The notes below the pieces were generated by a model. The model ran no database searches. It had not been told where the DNA came from and saw only the letters and a program-made list of their open reading frames with translations. From positions 1-7,824 of the forward strand of contig JAKQGS010000304.1 in the NCBI GenBank assembly GCA_029556045.1: a stretch of DNA of 7,824 nt. The letters are read 5' to 3'. A program made the position numbers and the translations under genes. Source of the DNA: Pseudomonadota bacterium (lineage in GTDB: Bacteria; Bdellovibrionota; Oligoflexia; Oligoflexales; Oligoflexaceae). How positions within the stretch are numbered: position 1 is the stretch's first letter; the number at the start of each line of letters is the position of its first letter. Shown one piece after another: positions 1-6,250 of the stretch.

Positions 1-21
1 TGAAATCCCATTAAAAACTAT

Positions 22-54
22 GCCCCCAGCCCGCGTTAGACGCGGACTGGGGGC
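22..54 (-). terminator. Rho-independent terminator, minus strand
   Basis: The two arms at 41-54 and 22-35 pair over 14 positions around a 5-base loop. On the minus strand every position pairs, with a single G-U; on the plus strand the same position is a C/A mismatch. On the minus strand the stem is followed by ATAG and then five T. The orientation therefore favours ending minus-strand transcripts, either read-through from the DUF883 gene or an RNA arising in the 55-313 region. It lies about 260 bases past the DUF883 stop, which is long for a simple 3' end. Confidence 0.7.
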
Positions 55-313
55 TATCAAGCGGACTCGGTGCTCGCGGTCAGCCAACGGTTCGACCGCG
101 CGATAGCCCCTTGGCTATCCACACATTTGGCGGAAGACCCATTATCTATTACTACAGTTGGTTACTCCTCTTTTTCGATTTCCGTTCGGGGGCGAACTCT
201 CCCATTTTCAGGTCCCCTTTGGGTGACCTAGTCCGGACAATTGGCCTTCCATTCCAGATCCCTTTAGCAAGATGGACAGAGGAAGCCCTCTGTCCGACTA
301 CGCCGAACTTTTT
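55..313 (-). other. Gene-free, hairpin-rich region; possible long 3' UTR or small RNA
   Basis: I find no convincing coding region here. It holds several inverted repeats: a 9-bp perfect stem at 274-282/287-295 with a 4-base loop, just past the DUF883 stop; a 7-bp bulged stem at 211-227 (GGTCCCC against GGGTGACC); a 7-bp stem at 102-108/113-119 (GATAGCC/GGCTATC); and a 7-bp stem at 75-81/94-100 (CGCGGTC/GACCGCG). A further copy of GGCTATC at 52-58 can also pair with 102-108. With the terminator at 22-54, this resembles a structured 3' UTR or an independent small RNA. I checked for 4.5S, tmRNA and RNase P signatures by eye and saw none. No clear promoter is visible inside. Confidence 0.35.
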
Positions 314-640
314 CTAAGCGTGCCCCCGCGTGGATAGGATCTTTCCCATCAAAAATCCTAAACCCATTGAACCCATAATGTAGAGATAGGGATTTGCTCG
401 TATATGCCGATCCGCCGCGCGTGTACTTTCGGCAATTCGTTCACCCAGTGTGTTAAGACGCTCATGCAATCGCTCGAATTCCCGCGATAAATAGGCTTCG
501 GTTTTTTCCTTCGCTTCTGTGGATCTATCCTCACCCACTTCGGCCAGAACCTTGCCCAGATGCGATAAATCATCAATAACTTTCGACGCTTCTTCTCTAA
601 GAACTTTAAGATTGTCCTGTTGTTTTGCCGGTGCAGCCAT
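314..640 (-). CDS. DUF883 family (ElaB/YqjD/YgaM-like) small membrane-anchored protein
   Basis: A 108-residue protein with the layout of the DUF883 family. Residues 8-74 are charged and helical, rich in Glu, Lys, Arg and Leu with probable coiled coil. The conserved signature at about 75-83 (AADRHIRANP, like AADRYVRENP in relatives) leads into a single C-terminal membrane helix at about 84-102 with small residues in a glycine-zipper spacing (GSMGLGFLMG), then a short basic tail. E. coli members are inner-membrane stress proteins, some reported to bind ribosomes; that role is transferred from the family, not shown here. The ATG at 640 has a strong AGGAG at 648-652, seven bases upstream. The gene sits 144 bases past the giant lipoprotein gene with a sigma-54-type promoter in the gap, so it is probably its own unit. 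Length is normal for the family. Confidence 0.85.
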   Translation of the reverse strand: MAAPAKQQDNLKVLREEASKVIDDLSHLGKVLAEVGEDRSTEAKEKTEAYLSREFERLHERLNTLGERIAESTRAADRHIRANPYLYIMGSMGLGFLMGKILSTRGHA

Positions 641-690
641 GACACTTCTCCTTGTGATGAATACGAGTACAGGAAAAATGCCTGCCGCAT

Positions 691-706
691 CGCAAAACTC
701 GTGCCG
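691..706 (-). promoter_or_regulatory. Sigma-54 (RpoN) promoter for the DUF883 gene
   Basis: Read on the minus strand, GGCACGAGTTTTGC (705 down to 692) matches the RpoN consensus TGGCACG-N4-TTGC: GG and GC are separated by exactly ten bases, with only the flanking first and last consensus bases differing. This places the start of transcription near 680, giving a leader of about 40 bases with the AGGAG ribosome site in front of the ATG at 640. Direct repeats of AATAGCG (minus strand, at 726-732 and 757-763, 31 bases apart) lie upstream and could be contacts for an enhancer-binding protein; that part is speculative. Confidence 0.6.
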
Positions 707-784
707 AATTTGAGAGTGAGCGGTGCGCTATTTCCTTCGCGGATGATTCCAGCCACCGCTATTCAAACCCAAGTTTTTTTTAGA

Positions 785-1243
785 TCAACGGACACACGAT
801 ACACGAGCAAGCCCCGAAGCCTTGATATTGAGGTTGCTGGTGGCCCCACTGTCCAGATACACGACCCAGGCATTTGCAAGGGCTATTGATGTTGAAACCG
901 TCGTTGACGACCAATAGAAAAAGACTCCTAAATCCAGATTCAAGGGAGTCCTTTTGGACCAAATGCCGTTTGTGTAGGCTTGCATCAATTCTTTTTGAGT
1001 TGGCACACGCCAGTCCGTATAGCCCCCATAGGCTAAGTTCTCACATAGTGTAATGGAGTTTTCCCAGTTACGGCTGGTGCCATCATCCCGGGCCCAGTAT
1101 ATCCCTGTCAGGTTATCGATATACACACAGGCCTCACCACCATTGCAGATGCCGTCCCCCGCAACACCCCCACCTGTCCCGTTATCGCTGGTGGGATCCA
1201 TCGTCCAGTTGCTGCCGTTGGCCTGAAACCATCCTCCCGGGTT
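785..1243 (-). other. DUF1566 (Lcl C-terminal type) domain coding segment
   Basis: This encodes the C-terminal head of the giant lipoprotein. Hallmarks in order are a Cys-x5-Cys pair in a Gly-rich stretch, DNLTGIYWARD, a Cys ahead of YGGYTDWRVPTQKEL, FFYWSSTT, NAWVVYLDSG and the closing ARVSCVR. The domain is known from the C-terminus of Legionella collagen-like protein, where it follows a long repeat stalk. The same stalk-plus-head layout is seen here. Its ligand is unknown. Confidence 0.8.
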
Positions 1244-4200
1244 CTGGGTGGGGAATGCAGCATTATTATTGGTGTCTTCGACGGTGTCATAGACATCCAG
1301 GCCCGCGGCACCCGCTGTCCCCGACGAACGATCGAAGACGCTGGTGTCAGCCATATTTTTGAAGAAAGCGATGTTGCCTGATACACCCGCAACGGTTTTG
1401 CCGCGACGGATATCCCATGCATTAAAGGCATTGGTGTCAGCCGAGCGAAACGGTCCATTGGTCACACATCCCACTTGATTATCTGCCGTACAGTTGAGAA
1501 CCGCTCCCGTGGTGCCAAAGATCGTGGCATTACTGAGGATGTTGGCGGCGACGATATCAGGATCGCCGGTATTGGTATGGAGGGTTCCCGATGAATCGAA
1601 CCACTCAAACGCGACCGCACTCTTGATCTTGGCGTCAAATGTCGCCAGGTCTAAATCAGCAGTAGCGGTTGCGGAAGCGAGGGGATAGCTTCCTGATGGG
1701 TATTGACCGGTAACCCCGGCAATGACCGTACCAGACTTGATGGTGCCAGCGTTCACAATCGTCATGTTTGCAGCTTTATAAGAAGCCGTGGTCACACATC
1801 CCACTGCACCATCGGCGGCACAGTTGGTGTGACTTTCGGGAGTCAGGCTTCCGGCAACTCCGGCAATGGTGATGGTTGACTTGATGTTTGCGGCAAGGAC
1901 ATTGGACATGTTGGCTGCTTTAAAAGATACCGACGTTATGCAACCGGTGGCGCCATCGGTATTACACGTGGTATGAGATTCCTCCTGCGCCGATCCGGCG
2001 ATCCCTGCAACGGTGTTGCCGGAAACAACCTTTGCTGCAAGACCAGTGGTATACGCCGCAGCATAGGTCGCTGTTGTAACGCAGCCGATTCCCCCGTCGG
2101 CACCGCAATTACTATGGCTTTCCAGGGTGGCTGTTCCCGCAATACCAAAGATATTCACACCATTGGCTACATTGGCAGCGGCAAGGTCCGCGTCGCCTTG
2201 GACGGTAAATTGACGATAGAGTGATGCACCATAAGTTTGATCATTATTTCCGGGTGCGATGATACCAGCGTCGGCAATCTCCCCCGTAAAACGGGTACCC
2301 GCAGAATCCCAGAATTCGTAACTGCCCGCCGCTGTGATACCCATCATGCTGGTGAGATCTGTCGTTCCAGAAGCCCCTGATAGAGGATAAGTGGCGGATG
2401 GATAATCTCCCAGTACTCCGGCGATGTTGACGCCGGACTTGACGTTGCCAGCCGTGACAAGACTCATATCGGCCGCCTTGAAGGCGGGAGCAACCACCAC
2501 GCAGCCCGCTTCCCCATTGGAAGAACAGTTGTTCAAATTCCCCGTAATGCCCGCAATGGTTTTACCGGTTTTTAAGTCGCTGGAAATGATGCCGGTGGTA
2601 TCTGCCGCCTTGTATGTGGCCGTGGTGATACAACCAGTCTGGTTGTCTCCTGTACAACTGCTGTGGCTTTCCAGAATGCCGGAGCCTGCCACACCAAAGA
2701 GTTCAGTACCACCCGTGATATTGGCCGCCACGAGATCCGCATCTCCAGCCACCGTAAATTGACGGTAGAGAGAACTATTGAATATCTGATTGCTGGTACC
2801 CGGCGTGATGGTACTGGCATCCGCGATGGTGCCGGTGTAACGGGAACCTACTGAATCCCAGAATTCATAAGTGCCTGCGGCGGTGGCTGCCGCCATGCTG
2901 GTTAAATCGCTTGTGGCTGTCGCTCCTGTCAGGGGGTAGGTGGCGGAAGGGAAATTTCCGGCGACACCAGCGATGGTTGCCCCCGCCTTGATATTGCCGG
3001 CATTAACAAAGTTCATGTCAGCGGCTTTGAACCCTGGGCCAACCACTACGCAACCGACATCTCCATCAGCTGCACAGCTGTTGTGTGATTCCGCAGTCGC
3101 GGTGCCGGGGATGCCCGCTACGGTATGGCCAGCGACTACCTTTGCAGCCAGGCCTGTGGTTAATGCTGCGGTATACGTGGCGGTGGCCACGCAACCGGTG
3201 CCGCCGTCGGCGTTACAGTCGGTATGAGATTCTTCCGTCACCGAACCCGCCACACCAGCGATGGTGGCGCCGGACTTTATGTTAGCGGCGACGGCATTAA
3301 CCATATTGGCGGATTTGTAGGAGCCGGTGGTTACACACCCGATGGCCCCATCGCTGGAGCAGGTAATGTGGGATTCTTCGATAGCGGAACCGCCGATACC
3401 TGCTACAGTTTGTCCAGATAGCACTTTGGCAGCAAGGCCGGTGGTAAGCGCGGCGGTGTAGGTGGCGGTGGCCACGCAGCCCGTGCTACCGTCCGCTGCA
3501 CAATCATTATGGGATTCCGCGGATGCTGTCCCGGTAATACCAGCCACCGTGTTACCACTCACGATTTTTGGCGCAAGGCCTGTCGTGAGAGCTGCCGTAT
3601 ATGTGGCAGTTGCCACACAGCCCATGCTGCCATCGGCAGAACAATCACTATGCCCCTCGAGCGTGCCACTGCCGGCTATACCAGCAATGGTAATCCCAGC
3701 CTTCACATCGGCTCCGGTGAAGTTCGAAAGTTTTGCCGCTTTGTAGATGGTGCCATCCACAAGACAAGCCCCTCCCCCATCGACGCTGCAGGCGGGCCCA
3801 AATGATCCTGCTGTGCCCGCAATCGTCACACCCGCCTTGATATTGCCGGCTACCACAAGATTCATGTCAGCGGCTTTAAAGGCAGGTCCGACAACCACAC
3901 AGCCAGCCTCGCCATCGGTCGCACAGCTAATGTGGCTTTCAGCCGACAGATTTCCGGCAACCCCGGCAATGGACACGCCGGATTTAATATTGCCTCCCAC
4001 AACATTCAGCATTTTGGCCGCTTTATAGGAAGCATTCGCAACGCAACCAGTCGCTCCATCGGCGGAGCATTCACTGTGAGACTCCAATGCACCGGTTCCC
4101 GCAAGGCCAGCAACAGTAATTCCGGATTTAACATCACTGGCAGCAAAGTTAGCCATCTTGGCGGCTTTGTAGTTGCTGCCATCAACCAAACAGGCACCCT

Positions 4201-5368
4201 GTCCATCGCTGATGCAATCGGGGGCAAATATTCCAGTCACACCTGCTACCGCGACCCCGGCCTTCAAAACAGCCGGAGTAAGGCCTGTCAGGTCGGGGCC
4301 ACTGCAGTTCTTGCTGCCGGTCTGCATGTCGCCGTTTTTGTCATAAAACTTTAATCCTGCACATATGTCCTGGGGTGATGCCGTGATAATGGGAAAGTCG
4401 GCTGCGGTCCCGGCATAAAATAGCGAAATGGTCTGGGAGTTGCCATCCTGCTCCAAAAGTAGATTGGTCAGACCGAAGCTGCCGCTGGAAGGAGCCACAA
4501 ATGTGGCAAGGCTATCGCTCTTGAACTGAGCATCCACCTTGGCCCCATTCCAGGCCAGGAGGATCGATGATCGAAAGTTAATGCCACGAACTTCCACCGT
4601 CTCTCCCGGTTTGACAACAAATGGACGCCGTGAATGGACTTCCATGGGGGGAAGCGCATCCGCAGCCTTTTGCGTGAGAATGGCCGTTTGTGTGGGGACT
4701 TCGACCGGTGCAGGTGTTGTCTCTCCCAAATAAACGGTTTGGTAAGTGCCGAAACGGTCGGTACGAAACGATGCCGTGCGATCATTCACCGTAATAGATG
4801 AGCGAGGTATCATGCCAGTCCTGGTTTCCTGCCGTGTTTCATCCGTGACCCGATACACAACGGCGAGACTGCTGTCCTCACCACTCTGCATCAAAGCAAG
4901 ACTCACGTTTGTTGGCAAAGGTAGCGACATTGTAAAGGGAACCACAGCGTTCTGTGGCGCGCTTGATGTGACTAATACCGCAGCACCTGACTGAGAAAAT
5001 CCCCCGCCGATGCCAAGCTCCGCCGCTGTGCCCGGTGAGGCGATAGGAGCGGCATTCTGGACCTGAATTTCGGTGCTGACAGCAAGGGAGCCCGGAGGAA
5101 ATTCCAAGCTCGACCCATTTAATCCAGCTTCCGTTACTTCGATACGCTGGGTGCGAGAATTTGCCGAACTGATCGATGCCACCACCGCACCGTCTGCATT
5201 CGTGGAGGTCGGTACAACAACCGCACTATCCGGTTGATCATCTGGTGTGGTGCGTGTTGATTTTTTTTCGTCTTTGAACAACTGGGGAAAGGCGGAACAA
5301 CCGCCTATGGTCAAGCCAACCACCGTCAGGAAAGACCATTTTTGTACGACTTTTATCCTGGGACACAT
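785..5368 (-). CDS. Giant repeat lipoprotein: ZU5-like, IPT/TIG-like, 15 Cys-x7-Cys repeats, DUF1566
   Basis: A 1527-residue predicted lipoprotein, probably on the cell surface. From the ATG at 5368: basic n-region and hydrophobic stretch, lipobox IGGC with acylated Cys24 followed by Ser (the outer-membrane type in E. coli rules); a Ser/Thr/Asp-rich linker; a ZU5-like segment at about 81-216 with a PPGSL motif and a later FGTYQTV strand; an IPT/TIG-like Ig fold at about 245-321 (GETVEVRGINF); fifteen repeats at about 385-1333, each with Cys-x7-Cys and ending like NIKSGVTIAGVAG; three longer inserted modules; and a C-terminal DUF1566 (Lcl-like) domain at about 1376-1527 with DWRVPTQKEL, YWSSTT and the terminal RVSCVR. 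Even cysteine pairing per repeat suggests disulfides outside the cytoplasm. An adhesin or stalk role is inference. No clear terminator follows the stop. The frame could extend to a TTG at 5395, but the ribosome site favours 5368. Confidence 0.88.
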   Translation of the reverse strand: MCPRIKVVQKWSFLTVVGLTIGGCSAFPQLFKDEKKSTRTTPDDQPDSAVVVPTSTNADGAVVASISSANSRTQRIEVTEAGLNGSSLEFPPGSLAVSTEIQVQNAAPIASPGTAAELGIGGGFSQSGAAVLVTSSAPQNAVVPFTMSLPLPTNVSLALMQSGEDSSLAVVYRVTDETRQETRTGMIPRSSITVNDRTASFRTDRFGTYQTVYLGETTPAPVEVPTQTAILTQKAADALPPMEVHSRRPFVVKPGETVEVRGINFRSSILLAWNGAKVDAQFKSDSLATFVAPSSGSFGLTNLLLEQDGNSQTISLFYAGTAADFPIITASPQDICAGLKFYDKNGDMQTGSKNCSGPDLTGLTPAVLKAGVAVAGVTGIFAPDCISDGQGACLVDGSNYKAAKMANFAASDVKSGITVAGLAGTGALESHSECSADGATGCVANASYKAAKMLNVVGGNIKSGVSIAGVAGNLSAESHISCATDGEAGCVVVGPAFKAADMNLVVAGNIKAGVTIAGTAGSFGPACSVDGGGACLVDGTIYKAAKLSNFTGADVKAGITIAGIAGSGTLEGHSDCSADGSMGCVATATYTAALTTGLAPKIVSGNTVAGITGTASAESHNDCAADGSTGCVATATYTAALTTGLAAKVLSGQTVAGIGGSAIEESHITCSSDGAIGCVTTGSYKSANMVNAVAANIKSGATIAGVAGSVTEESHTDCNADGGTGCVATATYTAALTTGLAAKVVAGHTVAGIPGTATAESHNSCAADGDVGCVVVGPGFKAADMNFVNAGNIKAGATIAGVAGNFPSATYPLTGATATSDLTSMAAATAAGTYEFWDSVGSRYTGTIADASTITPGTSNQIFNSSLYRQFTVAGDADLVAANITGGTELFGVAGSGILESHSSCTGDNQTGCITTATYKAADTTGIISSDLKTGKTIAGITGNLNNCSSNGEAGCVVVAPAFKAADMSLVTAGNVKSGVNIAGVLGDYPSATYPLSGASGTTDLTSMMGITAAGSYEFWDSAGTRFTGEIADAGIIAPGNNDQTYGASLYRQFTVQGDADLAAANVANGVNIFGIAGTATLESHSNCGADGGIGCVTTATYAAAYTTGLAAKVVSGNTVAGIAGSAQEESHTTCNTDGATGCITSVSFKAANMSNVLAANIKSTITIAGVAGSLTPESHTNCAADGAVGCVTTASYKAANMTIVNAGTIKSGTVIAGVTGQYPSGSYPLASATATADLDLATFDAKIKSAVAFEWFDSSGTLHTNTGDPDIVAANILSNATIFGTTGAVLNCTADNQVGCVTNGPFRSADTNAFNAWDIRRGKTVAGVSGNIAFFKNMADTSVFDRSSGTAGAAGLDVYDTVEDTNNNAAFPTQNPGGWFQANGSNWTMDPTSDNGTGGGVAGDGICNGGEACVYIDNLTGIYWARDDGTSRNWENSITLCENLAYGGYTDWRVPTQKELMQAYTNGIWSKRTPLNLDLGVFFYWSSTTVSTSIALANAWVVYLDSGATSNLNIKASGLARVSCVR
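1496..1702 (-). repeat. Inserted module, shortened copy 3
   Basis: Follows repeat 14. YPSGSYPL, FEWFDSSGT, DPDIVAANI and FGTTG are recognisable, but the central IADA to SLYRQFTV part is missing or strongly diverged, leaving roughly 70 residues. It precedes the last, divergent repeat 15 and the linker to the DUF1566 head. Confidence 0.65.
2132..2404 (-). repeat. Inserted 93-residue module, copy 2
   Basis: Follows repeat 11 and parallels copy 1 throughout: YPSATYPL, TTDLTSM, YEFWDS, GEIADA, SLYRQFTV, GDADLAAANV, FGIAG. Again it makes the Cys-to-Cys distance exactly 140 residues. Both complete copies follow a repeat of the VVVGPAFKAADM or VVVAPAFKAADM subtype. Confidence 0.8.
2675..2953 (-). 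repeat. Inserted 93-residue module, copy 1
   Basis: Sits directly after repeat 9. It opens with FPSATYPL, continues with TSDLTSM, YEFWDS, a GTIADA stretch and SLYRQFTV, and ends with DADLVAANITGG and FGVAG, which rejoins the phase of the main repeat. It lengthens the Cys-to-Cys distance from 47 to 140 residues. Confidence 0.8.
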
Positions 5369-5373
5369 GGCAC

Positions 5374-5380
5374 CCACCTC
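5374..5380 (-). promoter_or_regulatory. Ribosome binding site that sets the giant lipoprotein start
   Basis: Minus-strand GAGGTGG ends five bases before the ATG at 5368. The upstream alternatives, an ATG at 5386 and a TTG at 5395, have no comparable purine-rich site at proper distance. Starting at 5368 also gives a compact lipoprotein signal peptide with Cys at residue 24. Confidence 0.65.
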
Positions 5381-5530
5381 ACTCATGAGAAACAAGATCC
5401 AACGACTTTGTTTACATTGAGGAGATCGGGCTATTTTGTTGAAACTTAAGAGGATTTAGTTGTTTTGGGTGTTTTCACGTAAGCCCTTTGGAGAGGCCAT
5501 AAAATATGGGCGATATAACAATAGGTTGTG

Positions 5531-5558
5531 ATTATTACGCGACGAAAGAGTCGGTGAA
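5531..5558 (-). promoter_or_regulatory. Weak candidate promoter for the giant lipoprotein
   Basis: On the minus strand TTCACC (5558-5553) and AATAAT (5536-5531) are 16 bases apart, four and five matches to the sigma-70 hexamers. The leader would be about 155 bases. Nothing better stands out in the 320-base gap between the two lipoprotein genes, but this match could arise by chance. Confidence 0.2.
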
Positions 5559-5646
5559 TGTCCTACCACCTTGCGCAGCTATTTTTCAGATCAAAACGAC
5601 CGGCTGGCCGAAAGATCATGTTATGAGGTCGGAAAGCAAGCTTGCA

Positions 5647-5674
5647 CCCTGCTCCCATTTGGGAGCAGGGTTTT
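5647..5674. terminator. Perfect 10-bp hairpin after the orphan lipoprotein gene
   Basis: CCCTGCTCCC (5647-5656) and GGGAGCAGGG (5661-5670) pair perfectly around a 4-base loop. It begins 18 bases past the lipoprotein stop at 5689, so it is well placed to end that minus-strand transcript. However, the T run (TTTT at 5671-5674) follows the hairpin only on the plus strand; on the minus strand the stem is followed by TGCAAGCTTGC. It may work as a 3' stability hairpin or a weak bidirectional terminator. Confidence 0.55.
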
Positions 5675-5688
5675 CCATTAAGCGACAA

Positions 5689-6096
5689 TTAGTACAGTTC
5701 AACCACATTGACTCGTCGTAGGCGACGCGATGGCTCCATGGAGCAATCCAGGGAGTACATGGCCTCAGCCTGCAGCTGCACAATTTTTTTGTAGATGGTT
5801 TTCTCGGACCAAACATACTCATAGACCACATAGTCACGGGTCCAGGTTGTGCCGCCCGAGACCGGCACCGAGCCGCGGCGATTGTAACTGCCAAACCCCT
5901 GATCAACGCACATCTGGTCGAGCACTTCGTCGTCCATAGCCTGTCCACGCTTTGAATAGATGGGATATCCACCCATCGCCGTAGGTTCTGTCACGATCGT
6001 CTTCACGTCACTGTGAGCCTGATCGTTAAGGTGTGATGTTCCGCAAGCAGATCCCAACAATGCCGCACAGATGGCCGTAAACTTGAGTAATTTCAT
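5689..6096 (-). CDS. Orphan small lipoprotein, function unknown
   Basis: A 135-residue protein I do not recognise. Two lysines precede a hydrophobic stretch ending LLGSAC (Cys18), a lipoprotein signal with an imperfect lipobox: Leu is at -4 and Gly at -3. Cleavage by ordinary signal peptidase after Ala17 is an alternative. The mature part is polar and Tyr-rich, with Cys63 and Cys118 available for one disulfide, a YVVYEYVWSEKTIYKKI strand-like stretch at about 89-105, and a basic RRLRR patch at 124-128 near the C-terminus. It is probably a small periplasmic or envelope protein. The ATG at 6096 has a strong GGAGG at 6102-6106, five bases upstream. It is followed by a hairpin and then by the giant lipoprotein gene; the gap of 320 bases argues against tight co-translation. 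No enzyme motifs are seen. Confidence 0.75.
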   Translation of the reverse strand: MKLLKFTAICAALLGSACGTSHLNDQAHSDVKTIVTEPTAMGGYPIYSKRGQAMDDEVLDQMCVDQGFGSYNRRGSVPVSGGTTWTRDYVVYEYVWSEKTIYKKIVQLQAEAMYSLDCSMEPSRRLRRVNVVELY

Positions 6097-6132
6097 AGTA
6101 TCCTCCCGGGGTTTTCTTCTCTCAGTTAGGTC

Positions 6133-6161
6133 TTGCTAGTCATAGGCACGACAATTGTCAA
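6133..6161 (-). promoter_or_regulatory. Candidate promoter for the orphan lipoprotein
   Basis: A perfect TTGACA -35 box lies at 6161-6156 on the minus strand. Seventeen bases on, the -10 position reads TAGCAA, a poor match. A 10-bp palindrome GACAATTGTC (6150-6159) overlaps the -35 box and could be an operator, which would fit a weak -10 needing an activator. The leader would be about 30 bases and include the GGAGG site. Confidence 0.35.
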
Positions 6162-6250
6162 CCCGTCAAAAAGGCATGAATAGGACTCATTCCCATTTCG
6201 CTCAGGGTGATCAAATAGAAATTCCCATTTTTTTCATGCTGTTGCATCAA

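Larger units (their letters stand above)
1370..4216 (-). repeat. Array of fifteen protein repeats with Cys-x7-Cys
   Basis: First-Cys codons begin at 4216, 4069, 3925, 3790, 3643, 3502, 3361, 3217, 3076, 2656, 2527, 2107, 1966, 1822 and 1492. The usual period is 45-49 residues (135-147 bases); the R10-R11 interval is 43. Consensus: SHxxCxADGxxGCV, a YKAA or YTAA stretch, then NIKSGxTIAGVAG. Variants are distinguishable: a short form without Ser-His (first and fourth copies), YTAALTTGLAAKVVSG (copies 5, 6, 8, 12), YKAANM (copies 2, 7, 13, 14), and VVVGPAFKAADM (copies 3, 9, 11). At DNA level neighbouring copies differ at many third positions, so these are old duplications rather than recent slippage. 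Confidence 0.9.

Noticed and set aside
2..106. Plus-strand frame open from the left edge (35 codons), possibly the end of a gene
   Set aside because: It reads as basic low-information sequence and runs through the strong terminator stem at 22-54; chance opening of GC-rich sequence is more likely.
75..119. tRNA or tmRNA-like GGTTCGA at 89-95
   Set aside because: The flanking bases do not form a 5-bp T arm and there is no acceptor stem or CCA end.
111..317. Plus-strand open frame of 68 codons beginning with TTG
   Set aside because: No ribosome site, low-complexity hydrophobic start, no recognisable protein; it runs through several hairpins and overlaps the end of the DUF883 gene.
358..756. 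Minus-strand 132-codon frame overlapping the DUF883 gene
   Set aside because: It is an out-of-frame shadow of the DUF883 gene and crosses its promoter and ribosome site.
1370..4216. Regular ~141-base spacing considered as a CRISPR or DNA satellite array
   Set aside because: The period is a multiple of three, DNA copies are diverged at third positions while protein is conserved, and the whole lies in one long reading frame.
1973..4354. Several plus-strand frames of 80-140 codons inside the giant lipoprotein gene
   Set aside because: They are antisense shadows that arise because the repeat has biased composition; they lack ribosome sites and recognisable domains.
5369..5395. Longer start (TTG 5395 or ATG 5386) for the giant lipoprotein
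   Set aside because: Both lack a ribosome site at proper distance and would lengthen the signal peptide n-region; ATG 5368 has GAGGTGG just upstream.
5506..5721. Plus-strand 71-codon frame with an upstream GGAGAGG
   Set aside because: Its path crosses the perfect 10-bp hairpin and then runs antisense into the lipoprotein gene; the product resembles nothing known. Kept only as part of a low-interest transcript idea.
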